Below, in pieces: positions 24,341 through 33,365 of a stretch of DNA of 64,000 nucleotides; the stretch's first letter is position 1, and every line of letters begins with the position of its first letter. This stretch comes from Streptomyces sp. S465 (GTDB lineage Bacteria > Actinomycetota > Actinomycetes > Streptomycetales > Streptomycetaceae). Position numbers and translations under genes: made by a program. The stretch covers positions 7,372,001-7,436,000 of the forward strand of contig NZ_CP114036.1 of assembly GCF_026898115.1 (NCBI RefSeq). The letters run 5' to 3'. Under the pieces are notes generated by a model. It saw only the letters and a program-made list of their open reading frames with translations, was not told the DNA's origin and did no database searches.

Positions 24341-25732
24341 CTAGACCGCCTCGCGGCTGATCGGCTGCGGGTTCGGGGCGATGCCCCGGATCCGCGGCCG
24401 GCCGGGCTGCCGCAGCAGCAGGGCCACCGCGGCCGCCACCATGGAGATGCCTCCGGCGAGCGCGTAGGCGCCGTCGTAGCCCCAGGCGTCGACCACCATG
24501 GAGCCGAGGCCGCCGCCGAACAGCCCGCTGATCAGCTTTCCGCTGTACACCAGGCCGTAGTTGGTGGCGTTGTAGTTCTCCCCGAAGTAGTCCGGGGTCA
24601 GCGCCGCGAACATCGGGTAGAAGGCGCCGCCGCCGAATCCGGAGAGGAAGGCGAAGAAGAGGAACAGCACCTCGTTGTGGATGTTGCCGGCCCAGATCAC
24701 CCCGAACTGGGCCAGGCCCAGCACGACGATGACGAACACCAGGGTCGTCTTGCGGCCCCACAGGTCCGAGAGCCAGCCGACCACACCGCGTCCGACGCCG
24801 TTGATGACGGACATGATGCCCATGGACGAGGCCGCGACCAGCGGGCCGAATCCCACGTCCTTGGCGTAGTCGACCTGGAAGGAGATCCCGAAGATCGACA
24901 CCCCGGCGGTGAGCACCAGGGACACCCACATCAGGGGCAGCATGCCGGTCCTGATGGCCTCCTTGGGCGTGTACTGCCGCACCGCCGGAGGGTTCTTCGC
25001 CAGGCTCGCCGCGCTCTTGGCGTTGCCGGAGTAGCCGATCGGGTCGATCTCGGCGGGCCACCAGTTCTTCGGCGGGTCCTTGAAGAACCAGGCGCAGATC
25101 GCCACGATGATCAGCACGTAGACGCCGATGAGGTCGAGGACCTCGTCGTAGTTACCGGTGTCGAACCAGTAGTTGAAGATGAAGATGAACGGCAGCGCGC
25201 CATAGGCGAAACCGCCGTTGACGAAGCCCGTCTTCGCGCCGCGCCGCTCCGGGAACCACTTGCCCACCATGTTGATGCAGGTGGCGTAGACGAGTCCGGA
25301 GCCGAGCCCGCCGACGACGCCGAAGCCGACGATCGCCGCGAAAACGTTGTCGAGGTGGGCGAGGGCCACGAAGCCGATCAGACACAGCCCCGACCCCAGG
25401 TACATGGCCCTGCGGGCGGTCAGTAACCCCTTCTCCCGCAGCCATCCGGCGGGGAAGGCGATGCCCGCCTGGAAGAACACCCAGACGCTGAGGATCCAGA
25501 AGGTGTTGCTCTGGGTCCAGCCGTGCGCGTCCGAGAGCGTGTCCTCCGCCGAGCCGTACGCGTACTCGGACACGCTGATGGCCATCATCGCGACCCACGG
25601 CAGATAGACCATCAGCTTCCGGCTGTGGCCCAGGATGTCGCGGTCGGTCTCGCCGATGCGATACGTGCGTCCCTTGCTGTCCTGCACTTCCCGGTAGGGG
25701 AGAACCCCTTCCGGCCGTTCTGCTGTGCTCAT
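24341..25732 (-). CDS. OFA-family MFS transporter, probable oxalate/formate antiporter
   Basis: 463 residues, 12 predicted membrane segments (for example LMVYLPWVAMMAISVSEYAY, TFWILSVWVFFQAGIAFPAG, GFGVVGGLGSGLVYATCINM). Family motifs are KWFPERRGAKTGFVNGGFAYG and FGGGAFYPMFAALTPDYFGE. The start at about 25732 (MSTAERPEGV) follows the end of the CoA ligase gene by about 75 bp, so it is the last gene of a four-gene - strand operon. OFA members import oxalate in exchange for formate; neighbouring CoA-transferase and decarboxylase genes make that the best guess. Confidence 0.88.
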   Translation of the reverse strand: MSTAERPEGVLPYREVQDSKGRTYRIGETDRDILGHSRKLMVYLPWVAMMAISVSEYAYGSAEDTLSDAHGWTQSNTFWILSVWVFFQAGIAFPAGWLREKGLLTARRAMYLGSGLCLIGFVALAHLDNVFAAIVGFGVVGGLGSGLVYATCINMVGKWFPERRGAKTGFVNGGFAYGALPFIFIFNYWFDTGNYDEVLDLIGVYVLIIVAICAWFFKDPPKNWWPAEIDPIGYSGNAKSAASLAKNPPAVRQYTPKEAIRTGMLPLMWVSLVLTAGVSIFGISFQVDYAKDVGFGPLVAASSMGIMSVINGVGRGVVGWLSDLWGRKTTLVFVIVVLGLAQFGVIWAGNIHNEVLFLFFAFLSGFGGGAFYPMFAALTPDYFGENYNATNYGLVYSGKLISGLFGGGLGSMVVDAWGYDGAYALAGGISMVAAAVALLLRQPGRPRIRGIAPNPQPISREAV

Positions 25733-25808
25733 GTCGTCCCCTTGGCTTCGAAGGAACCCGGCCAGCGCCCCCTGTCCAAACTCTTCGTGCTCCGGGAAAC
25801 GTGGCCGG

Positions 25809-27947
25809 CTATGTCGTGAGCAGCCCCGCTGACCTGGCCCAGCGGTACTTGGCGCCCAGGACGGCCACCGGCTTCTCGGTGGTGTACGGATAGGCCACCA
25901 CCCCGCGCTCGAAGAGGTACGCGCACGCCTCCTCGACCTCGGTGTCACCCGCGAGCGAGGCCACCACCGGTTTCGCGATGCCCCGCTCCCGGAATTCCGC
26001 CACAACCCGCGCGGTCAGCTCGGCGAACACCATCGGCGGGGTGACGATGGTGTGCCAGTAGCCCAGCACCAGGGCGTGGATCCGCGGGTCCGCCAGGCCC
26101 AGCCGGATGGTCGCCTCGTAGGTGGCCGGCGGTTCGCCGCCGGTGATGTCCACCGGGTTGCCGGCCGCGCCGAACGGCGGGATGAAACGGCGGAAGGCGG
26201 CGTCCAGATCCTCCGGGATCTCCATCAGGGAGAGCCCGTTGTCGACGATGGCGTCCGACAGCAGCACCCCGGAGCCCCCGGCGCCGGTGATGATGACGAC
26301 GTTGTCACCCTGGGGGGTGGGCAGCACGGGCAGCGCCCGCGCGTACTCCAGCATCTCGTTCAGGCCCGGTGCCCGGATCACCCCGGCCTGCCGCAGGATG
26401 TCGTCGTAGACCGCGTCGTCCCCGGCCAGCGCGCCGGTGTGGGAACCGGCCGCCCTGGCGCCCGCCGCCGTACGGCCCGCCTTGAGCACCACCACCGGCT
26501 TCCTGGGCACCGTGGCCCGCGCCGCCGCCACGAAGGCGCGGCCGTCCTTGAGGTCCTCCAGGTGCATCGCGATGCACTGGGTGCGGTCGTCCTCACCGAA
26601 CCAGGTGAGCAGGTCGTCCTCGTCCACGTCCGACTTGTTGCCGAGGCCGACGATCGCCGAGACGCCGGTCCTGGTGGTCCGGGCGAAGCCGAGGATCGCC
26701 ATCCCGATGCCACCGGACTGCGAGGTGAGCGCCACCGGGCCCTTGACGTCGTAGGGGGTGCAGAAGGTGGCGCACAGGTCCTGCCAGGTGGAGTAGTACC
26801 CATAGATGTTGGGCCCCAGCAGCCGGGTCCCGTGTGCCTCGGCGATCTCCACGATCCGCTGCTGGAGCTCGTGTTCACCGGTCTCGGCGAAGCCGGACGG
26901 GATCAGCACGGCGTTCGGGATGCCCTTGCGGCCGACCTCCTCCAGCGCGGCGGGCACGAACTTCGCGGGGATCGCGAAGACCGCCACGTCCACCTCGCCG
27001 GGGACGTCGCCGACGCGTCGGTACGCCTTGCGGCCCAGGATGTCGTCGGCCTTGGGATTCACCGGGTGGATCTCCCCGGGGAAGCCGCCGTCGATGAGGT
27101 TGCGCATCACCGAGTTGCCGATCTTGCCGGGCTCGTTGGAGGCGCCCACCACCGCCACCGAGCGCGGCTGCATCAGCCGGCGCATCGTGCCCAGGATCTC
27201 CTCGCGCGAGTAGCGGCGGCGGGGCGGCGGGGGAGCGTCGCCGATCAGCAGCCGCACATCGGCGGCGAGCACCCCGCTCGCGGTGGCGAACACCGGGTTG
27301 AGATCGACCTCGGTGATCTCGGGGAAGTCCGCCACCAGCCGGGAGACCCGCACGATCAGGTCGGCGAGCGCCCCGCGGTCCACCGCCTCCCCGCCCCGCA
27401 CCCCGCGCAGCACCTCGGCGGCGCGGATCCCGTCCAGCATCGACAGCGCCTCGTCCTCGCTCGCCGGGGCCAGCCGGAAGGTGATGTCCTTCAGCACCTC
27501 CACCAGCACCCCGCCGAGCCCGAACGCCACCACCTTCCCGAAGGTGGGGTCGGTGACCGCGCCGACGATGACCTCCTGTCCGCCGTCCGGGATCATCTGC
27601 TGCACCTGGACGCCCTGGATCCGGGCCTTCGGGTCGTAGGTGCGGGCGTTGTCCACGATCGCGGTGAACGCCCCCCGCACCTCGGCGCCGGACGTCAGCC
27701 CCACCCGGACCCCGCCCGCGTCGGTCTTGTGCAGGATGTCCGGGGACACGATCTTCAGGACGACCGGGAAGCCGATCCGGTCGGCGAGCGCCACCGCCTC
27801 GTCGGCGGACTCCGCCAGTCCCTCGGCCGGGGTCGGGATGGAGTACGCGTCGGTGATCCGTTTGCCCTCGGGCGCGGTCAGGGCCGTGCGCCCCTCGGCG
27901 CGGGCGGCGTCCAGCACCGCGCGCACGGCGTCCTTGTCGTACGTCAC
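25809..27947 (-). CDS. ADP-forming acyl-CoA (acetate-CoA ligase family) synthetase, permuted two-subunit fusion
   Basis: 712 residues. Residues 1-235 are the ATP-grasp part (FPVVLKIVSPDILHKTDAGG, QEVIVGAVTDPTFGKVVAFG). Residues about 255-700 are the CoA-binding and succinyl-CoA-ligase-like parts (SVAVVGASNEPGKIGNSVMR, VALTSQSGGIGMAILGFA, GSHTGALAGDDAVYDDI, where the His is the likely phosphorylated residue). The usual order in bacterial fusions is the reverse. It sits 2 bp from the formyl-CoA transferase gene. In this context it could activate oxalate or formate with CoA and ATP; acetate is the textbook substrate, so specificity is undecided. Confidence 0.9.
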   Translation of the reverse strand: MTYDKDAVRAVLDAARAEGRTALTAPEGKRITDAYSIPTPAEGLAESADEAVALADRIGFPVVLKIVSPDILHKTDAGGVRVGLTSGAEVRGAFTAIVDNARTYDPKARIQGVQVQQMIPDGGQEVIVGAVTDPTFGKVVAFGLGGVLVEVLKDITFRLAPASEDEALSMLDGIRAAEVLRGVRGGEAVDRGALADLIVRVSRLVADFPEITEVDLNPVFATASGVLAADVRLLIGDAPPPPRRRYSREEILGTMRRLMQPRSVAVVGASNEPGKIGNSVMRNLIDGGFPGEIHPVNPKADDILGRKAYRRVGDVPGEVDVAVFAIPAKFVPAALEEVGRKGIPNAVLIPSGFAETGEHELQQRIVEIAEAHGTRLLGPNIYGYYSTWQDLCATFCTPYDVKGPVALTSQSGGIGMAILGFARTTRTGVSAIVGLGNKSDVDEDDLLTWFGEDDRTQCIAMHLEDLKDGRAFVAAARATVPRKPVVVLKAGRTAAGARAAGSHTGALAGDDAVYDDILRQAGVIRAPGLNEMLEYARALPVLPTPQGDNVVIITGAGGSGVLLSDAIVDNGLSLMEIPEDLDAAFRRFIPPFGAAGNPVDITGGEPPATYEATIRLGLADPRIHALVLGYWHTIVTPPMVFAELTARVVAEFRERGIAKPVVASLAGDTEVEEACAYLFERGVVAYPYTTEKPVAVLGAKYRWARSAGLLTT

Positions 27948-27949
27948 CG

Positions 27950-29227
27950 TCAGATCACTCCGTCCGTCTTGAGCAGCCGCACTTCCTCGTCGCCGAGCCC
28001 CAGCTCGCCGATGTAGATCTCTTCGTTGTGCTCACCCAGCAACGGCGAGCGCTCGACCCGGACCGGGGAGTCGGAGAGCTTCAGCGGGGAGCCCACCGTG
28101 GTGAAGGAGCCGCGCTCGGGGTGGTCGACCTGGACGATCATCTCGTTGGCCGCGAGCGACGCGTCCTCCACGATCTCCTTGGTGGACAGGATCGGCCCGC
28201 ATGGGATGTTGTGGGCGTTGAGCCGCTCCAGCACCTCCCACTTGGGCAGGGTGCTGGACCACTCCTCGATCAGCTGGAACATCTTGGCCAGCTTCGGCAG
28301 CCGCGCCTCGGGCGTCGCCCACTCCGGGTCCTCCGCCAGCTCGGGGCGGCCGATCAGCCGCGTGATCGGCTCCCAGCCGACCGGCTGCACGATGACGTAG
28401 ACGTAGTCGTTGGGCCCGCCGGGCGCGCATTTGACCGCCCAGCCGGGCTGACCGCCACCGCTGGCGTTGCCACTGCGCGGCACCTCGTCGCCGAAGTCCT
28501 CGTTCGGATACTCCGCCAGCGGCCCGTGCGCCAGCCGCTGCTGGTCGCGCAGCTTCACCCGGCACAGGTTGAGCACCGCGTGCTGCATCGCCACATTGAC
28601 CCGCTGGCCGCGCCCGGTGTGGACGCGCTGGTAGAGCGCGGCGAGAATGCCCGCCACACAGTGCACCCCGGTGCCGGAGTCGCCGATCTGGGCGCCGGTG
28701 GCCAGCGGCGGACCGTCCTCGAAACCGGTGGTGGACATCGAGCCGCCCATGGCCTGCGCGACCACCTCGTACGCCTTGAACTTGGTGTACGGGCCCTCGC
28801 CGAACCCCTTGATCGAGGCGTACACCAGCCGGGGATTGATCTCCTGGATGCGCTCCCAGGTGAACCCCATGCGGTCCACCGCGCCCGGACCGAAGTTCTC
28901 CACCAGCACGTCGCTGCGGCGGATCAGCTCGGTCAGGATCTCCTTGCCGCGTTCGCTCTTGGTGTTGAGGGTGATGCTGCGCTTGTTGCAGTTGAGCATC
29001 GTGAAGTAGAGCGAGTCCACGTCCGGGAGATCCCGCAGCTGCTTGCGGGTGATGTCGCCGCTGGTGTTCTCCAGCTTGATCACATCCGCGCCGAGCCAGG
29101 CGAGCAGCTGGGTGGCGGACGGACCGGACTGCACATGCGTCATGTCGAGGACACGGATGCCGGCCAGGGCTTGACCGGGCTCGGCTTGACCGGGCTGGGC
29201 TTGATTGGCCTCAAGAGCCTGGGACAT
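27950..29227 (-). CDS. frc: Formyl-CoA:oxalate CoA-transferase
   Basis: 425 residues, class III CoA-transferase. The match to the Oxalobacter-type enzyme is close: DMTHVQSGPSATQLLAWLGA, VLVENFGPGAVDRMGFTWE, Asp183 in GAQIGDSGTGVH as the catalytic carboxylate, VAMQHAVLNLCRVKLRDQQR, and the mobile glycine loop GGGQPG at 257-262 followed by W and KC. Moves CoA from formyl-CoA (or succinyl-CoA) to oxalate, forming oxalyl-CoA for the next enzyme. Lies 12 bp downstream of the decarboxylase gene in the same operon. Confidence 0.92.
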   Translation of the reverse strand: MSQALEANQAQPGQAEPGQALAGIRVLDMTHVQSGPSATQLLAWLGADVIKLENTSGDITRKQLRDLPDVDSLYFTMLNCNKRSITLNTKSERGKEILTELIRRSDVLVENFGPGAVDRMGFTWERIQEINPRLVYASIKGFGEGPYTKFKAYEVVAQAMGGSMSTTGFEDGPPLATGAQIGDSGTGVHCVAGILAALYQRVHTGRGQRVNVAMQHAVLNLCRVKLRDQQRLAHGPLAEYPNEDFGDEVPRSGNASGGGQPGWAVKCAPGGPNDYVYVIVQPVGWEPITRLIGRPELAEDPEWATPEARLPKLAKMFQLIEEWSSTLPKWEVLERLNAHNIPCGPILSTKEIVEDASLAANEMIVQVDHPERGSFTTVGSPLKLSDSPVRVERSPLLGEHNEEIYIGELGLGDEEVRLLKTDGVI

Positions 29228-29239
29228 GGTGCGGCTCCC

Positions 29240-30922
29240 TCACTTGTACATCGTCTGGTTCATCGTTCCGGGGGCGTACGCGTCCGGGTCCACCCAGACG
29301 TTGATCAGCGACGGCTTGCCGGACTCCCGGGCGCGGCGCAGCGCCGGGCCGATGTCCGCCGGGTCCCGGACCTCCTCGCCGTAGCCGCCGAGCATCCGCG
29401 CGAACTGGTCGTAGGGCACATCGCCGAGGGTGTTGCCGACCCGCTCGCGCTCCTCGCCGTACTTGGCCTTCTGGCCGTAACGGATCTGGTTCATTGAGGA
29501 GTTGTTGCCGACGATGCCGACGAACGGCAGGTCGAAGCGGACCAGCGTCTCGAAGTCCCAGCCGGTCAGGGAGAACGCGCCGTCGCCGAAGAGCGCCACC
29601 ACCTCCTTGTCGGGGCGGGCCTGCTTGGCGGCCATCACGAACGGCACCCCGACGCCGAGCGTGCCCAGCGGCCCCGGGTCCATCCAGTGGCCGGGCGACT
29701 TGGGCTGGACCACCTGACCGGAGAAGGTGACGATGTCGCCGCCGTCGCCGATGTAGATCGAGTCCTCGGTGAGGAAGTCGTTGATCTCGCTGACCAGGCG
29801 GTAGGGGTGGATGGGGGAGGCGTCGGAGCGGAGGTTGGGCAGCCGCTTTTCGAGCGCCTTCTGCTCGGCGGCCCGCAGCTCGTCCAGCCACTCCTTGCGC
29901 TTGCCCGCCCCGCCGTTGATGCGCCCCGAGGCGGCCTGGGTGACGGCGGAGAGCACCAGTCCCGCGTCGCCCACGATGCCGAGGTCGATGTCGCGGTTCT
30001 TGCCGACCGTGCGGTAGTCGAGGTCGATCTGGACCACGGTGGCGTCGGGGGAGAGCCGCTTGCCGTAGCCCATGCGGAAGTCGAAGGGGGTGCCGACGAT
30101 GACGATGAGGTCGGCGCCGGCGAACGCGTAGCGGCGGGAGAGCTGGAAGTGGTGCGGATCGCCGGGCGGCAGCGTGCCGCGCCCCGCGCCGTTCATGTAC
30201 GCGGGCACATTGAGGGTGCGCACCAGCTCGATGGCCGCGTCGGTGGCGCGGGTGGTCCACACCTGACTGCCCAGCAGGATCGCCGGCTTCTCGGCCCGGA
30301 CCAGCAGGTCCGCGAGCTTCTGGACGGCCTCGGGGTCGCCGGCGCTACGGGTGGAGGCGCGGTAGTGCCCGGCCTGGGGGACGCGGGCCGTCTCCACCGG
30401 CACCTTGGCGTCCAGCACATCGCGCGGGATCTCCAGGAAGGAGGGGCCGGGGGCGCCGTGGAAGCACTCGCGGAAGGCCATGGAGACCATGTCGGCGGCG
30501 CGCGCGGTGTCCGGGACGGTGGCGGCGAACTTGGTGATCGGCGCCATCATGTCGACGTGCGGAAGGTCCTGGAGCGACCCCATCTTGTGCTGGCTGTGGG
30601 CGCCCTGGCCGCCGATGAGGAGCATGGGTGACTCGGCGCGGAAGGCGTTGGCGACGCCGGTGACCGCGTCGGTGGTGCCGGGGCCGGCGGTGACGACGGC
30701 GCAGCCGGGCTTGCCGGTGATCCGGGCGTAGCCGTCGGCGGCGTGGGCGGCGACCTGTTCGTGGCGTACGTCGATGACATCGATGCCCTCGTCGACGCAG
30801 CCGTCGTAGATGTCGATGATGTGGCCGCCGCAGAGGGTGTAGATGACCTCCACGCCCTCCGCCTTGAGTGCTTTGGCGACCAAGTGCCCGCCGGAGATGA
30901 GGTTCTGGCTGTCGTCGGGCAT
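29240..30922 (-). CDS. Thiamine-diphosphate enzyme, probable oxalyl-CoA decarboxylase
   Basis: 560 residues with the three domains of the acetolactate-synthase superfamily. N-terminal: VDVRHEQVAAHAADGYAR-like segment with the ThDP-activating Glu (RHEQ) and AVVTAGPGTTDAVTGVANA. C-terminal: ThDP/Mg site GDGAFSLTGWDFETLVRF ending in NN. Overall it resembles oxalyl-CoA decarboxylase/2-hydroxyacyl-CoA lyase but also acetolactate synthases, and several residues of the typical Oxc differ; the call rests on being first in an operon with frc and an OFA antiporter. Reaction expected: oxalyl-CoA to formyl-CoA and CO2. Confidence 0.78.
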   Translation of the reverse strand: MPDDSQNLISGGHLVAKALKAEGVEVIYTLCGGHIIDIYDGCVDEGIDVIDVRHEQVAAHAADGYARITGKPGCAVVTAGPGTTDAVTGVANAFRAESPMLLIGGQGAHSQHKMGSLQDLPHVDMMAPITKFAATVPDTARAADMVSMAFRECFHGAPGPSFLEIPRDVLDAKVPVETARVPQAGHYRASTRSAGDPEAVQKLADLLVRAEKPAILLGSQVWTTRATDAAIELVRTLNVPAYMNGAGRGTLPPGDPHHFQLSRRYAFAGADLIVIVGTPFDFRMGYGKRLSPDATVVQIDLDYRTVGKNRDIDLGIVGDAGLVLSAVTQAASGRINGGAGKRKEWLDELRAAEQKALEKRLPNLRSDASPIHPYRLVSEINDFLTEDSIYIGDGGDIVTFSGQVVQPKSPGHWMDPGPLGTLGVGVPFVMAAKQARPDKEVVALFGDGAFSLTGWDFETLVRFDLPFVGIVGNNSSMNQIRYGQKAKYGEERERVGNTLGDVPYDQFARMLGGYGEEVRDPADIGPALRRARESGKPSLINVWVDPDAYAPGTMNQTMYK

Positions 30923-30980
30923 GGCGAATCGCGTCCCTTCGTAGGGGTCGGTGCGGCCTTGCGACGCTGCGGCTCGCTGG

Positions 30981-31015
30981 ATTGCATACAGTCGACGTTA
31001 TCCTGTATGAACTTT
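30981..31015. promoter_or_regulatory. Operator pair and promoter between the divergent oxalate operons
   Basis: ATTGCATACAGT at 30981-30992 is the reverse of ACTGTA-TG-CAAT and matches the core of the two sites next to the GntR gene. A weaker copy, CCTGTATGAACT, starts at 31002. For the + strand operon, TTGCAT (30982) and TATGAA (31006) form an 18-bp spaced promoter that both copies would cover. The rest of 30923-31115 has no other clear feature. Confidence 0.6.
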
Positions 31016-31115
31016 GTTATCCCACCATCGGCCGAGCGATGTCCAGGGGGCGTGCGCCACTCGTTCGATCCAGCGCTGGATCAAGCGCTGTTGACCGGTC
31101 ATCAGGGAGCGGGCT

Positions 31116-32270
31116 ATGGACCTGTACGAACATCAGGCACGGGAACTCCTCGACCACGGCGGAGTGTTGGTGCCCCGGGCGGAGGTCGTGGACTCGCCCG
31201 AAGCCGCCCGCGCGGCCGCCGAACGCCTCGGCGGACGCGTCGTCATCAAGGCCCAGGTGAAGACCGGCGGCCGGGGCAAGGTGGGCGGGGTGAAACGCGC
31301 CGAGGACCCGGCCGCGGCCGAGCTGACCGCGCGCCGGATCCTCGGCATGGACATCAAGGGCCACACCGTCCACCGGGTGATGGTGGCCGAACCGGTCGAG
31401 GTGGAGCGCGAGCTGTACCTCGGCTTCACCCTCGACCGGGCCGCGGGCCGGTTCCTGGCCATCGCCTCCGCCGAGGGCGGGATGGAGATCGAGGAGGTCG
31501 CCGCGCACCGCCCCGAGGCGGTGGCCCGGATCGCGATCGACCCGGCCGAGGGGGTGACCGAGGCGAAGGCCGACGAGATCGCCGCCGCCGGCCACCTGCC
31601 GCCGGAGACGGCCGGGACCATCCGCCGGCTGTGGACCGTCCTGACCACCCACGACGCCCTGCTGGTCGAGGTCAACCCGCTGGTGGTGACCCGCAACGGC
31701 GCGATCGTCGCCCTGGACGCAAAGGTCACCCTGGACGACAACGCCCGCTTCCGGCAGCCGCCATGGGACGGCTCCGCCGACGGCACCGAGGCCCGCGCCG
31801 ACGACCCCGACCCCACCCGGGAGTCGCTGGAGGCCCGCGCCGCGGCCGCCGGACTCGGCTACGTCAAACTCGACGGCCAGGTGGGCGTCATCGGCAACGG
31901 CGCGGGCCTGGTCATGTCCACCCTGGACGTCGTGGCCGGCTGCGGCGCCCGCCCCGCCGACTTCCTCGACATCGGCGGCGGCGCCTCCGCCCAGGTGATG
32001 GCCGACGGACTGTCCCTCGTCCTCGACGACCCGGATGTGCGCTCGGTCCTGGTCAACGTCTTCGGCGGCATCACCGCCTGTGACGCGGTGGCCGACGGCA
32101 TCGTACGCGCCCTGGACACCGTCACCCTCACCAAGCCGCTGGTCGTCCGGCTCGACGGCAACAACGCCGCACGTGGCCGGGCCATCCTCGGCCAATTGGC
32201 TCATCCACTCGTCCACCAGGCCGACACCATGGACGGCGCCGCCGCGCGGGCCGCCGAACTCGCCGCGTAG
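31116..32270 (+). CDS. sucC: Succinyl-CoA ligase (ADP-forming) beta subunit, second copy type
   Basis: 384 residues after AGGGAG. ATP-grasp fold: MDLYEHQARELLDHGGVLVP, VVIKAQVKTGGRGKVGGVKR, LLVEVNPLVVTRNGAIVALD, then the C-terminal ligase domain VGVIGNGAGLVMSTLDVVAG, ANFLDIGGGA-like PADFLDIGGGASAQVMADGL and VLVNVFGGITACDAVADGIV. Paired with sucD 11 bp downstream. Being divergent from the oxalate genes with shared operators suggests it supplies succinyl-CoA, or itself activates a dicarboxylate, for oxalate catabolism rather than serving the TCA cycle. Confidence 0.93.
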   Translation: MDLYEHQARELLDHGGVLVPRAEVVDSPEAARAAAERLGGRVVIKAQVKTGGRGKVGGVKRAEDPAAAELTARRILGMDIKGHTVHRVMVAEPVEVERELYLGFTLDRAAGRFLAIASAEGGMEIEEVAAHRPEAVARIAIDPAEGVTEAKADEIAAAGHLPPETAGTIRRLWTVLTTHDALLVEVNPLVVTRNGAIVALDAKVTLDDNARFRQPPWDGSADGTEARADDPDPTRESLEARAAAAGLGYVKLDGQVGVIGNGAGLVMSTLDVVAGCGARPADFLDIGGGASAQVMADGLSLVLDDPDVRSVLVNVFGGITACDAVADGIVRALDTVTLTKPLVVRLDGNNAARGRAILGQLAHPLVHQADTMDGAAARAAELAA

Positions 32271-32281
32271 GGGCTCACCTC

Positions 32282-33178
32282 ATGGCCATCTTCCTCACCA
32301 AGGACAGCAAGGTCATCGTCCAGGGCATGACCGGCGCGGAGGGCATGAAGCACACCCGCCGGATGCTCGCCGCCGGCACCGATGTCGTCGGCGGCGTCAA
32401 CCCCCGCAAGGCCGGCACCCGGGTCGGCATCGACGGCCGTACGGTGCCCGTCTTCGGCTCCGTACGCGAGGCCATGGACACCACCGGCGCCGACGTGAGC
32501 GTCCTGTTCGTCCCGCCGCCCCACGCCAAGGCCGCCGTCACCGAGGCCGCCGACGCCGGCATCCCGCTCGCCGTCGTCATCACCGAGGGCATCCCGGTCC
32601 ACGACACGGTCGCCTTCCAGGCGTACGCACGGGCCCGCGCCACCAGGATCATCGGCCCCAACTGTCCCGGGCTGATCTCCCCGGGCCAGTCCAACGCCGG
32701 CATCATCCCCGCCGACATCACCAAACCGGGCCGGATCGGCCTGGTCTCCAAGTCCGGCACCCTCACCTACCAGCTGATGTACGAGCTGCGCGACCTCGGC
32801 TTCTCCACCTGCGTGGGCATCGGCGGCGACCCGGTCATCGGCACCACCCACATCGACGCGCTGACCGCCTTCGAGGCCGACCCCGACACCGACCTCATCG
32901 TGATGATCGGCGAGATCGGCGGCGACGCGGAGGAGCGCGCCGCGGACTTCATCAGGGCCCACGTCACCAAGCCGGTCGTCGGCTACGTGGCGGGCTTCAC
33001 CGCCCCCGAGGGCCGCACCATGGGCCACGCGGGCGCGATCGTCTCCGGTTCCTCGGGCACCGCCGCGGCCAAGAAGGCGGCGCTGGAGGCGGCGGGCGTG
33101 CGCGTAGGCGCGACCCCCACGGAAACCGCCCGGCTGGTGTTGGCCCTTCTGGCCGAACCATCCGGCAACCCAGCGTGA
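32282..33178 (+). CDS. sucD: Succinyl-CoA ligase alpha subunit
   Basis: 298 residues. CoA-binding Rossmann part: KVIVQGMTGAEGMKHTRRML and VGGVNPRKAGTRVGIDGRTV. Ligase part: IIGPNCPGLISPGQSNAGI and IGLVSKSGTLTYQLMYELRD. The phosphorylated His lies in GRTMGHAGAIVSG (about residue 249). All catalytic elements are present, so it should be active with the beta subunit before it. No further gene follows in the operon; 33179-33365 contains only the dyad GTGTGCCC (33263) / GGGCACAC (33287), a possible weak terminator. Confidence 0.94.
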   Translation: MAIFLTKDSKVIVQGMTGAEGMKHTRRMLAAGTDVVGGVNPRKAGTRVGIDGRTVPVFGSVREAMDTTGADVSVLFVPPPHAKAAVTEAADAGIPLAVVITEGIPVHDTVAFQAYARARATRIIGPNCPGLISPGQSNAGIIPADITKPGRIGLVSKSGTLTYQLMYELRDLGFSTCVGIGGDPVIGTTHIDALTAFEADPDTDLIVMIGEIGGDAEERAADFIRAHVTKPVVGYVAGFTAPEGRTMGHAGAIVSGSSGTAAAKKAALEAAGVRVGATPTETARLVLALLAEPSGNPA

Positions 33179-33365
33179 TGTGAGCCGTACCCGCTCCGCG
33201 ATCCGGCCACTGCCACGCCCCGTGCCGCTACCTTCCTCTCCGACGGCCACGGACTGTCGGCTGTGTGCCCGTGGACACGCCTCCATGGGCACACGGCCCA
33301 CAGACACACACCCGTACGGACCGCCACACCCCGCCCCGCCCGTGCAACGAGAGCGGAGACCACCG

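Noticed and set aside
29240..30922. Call of the ThDP enzyme as acetolactate synthase
   Set aside because: No regulatory subunit or branched-chain amino acid genes are near, and it is cotranscribed with frc and an OFA antiporter; oxalyl-CoA decarboxylase is the better, though not certain, call.
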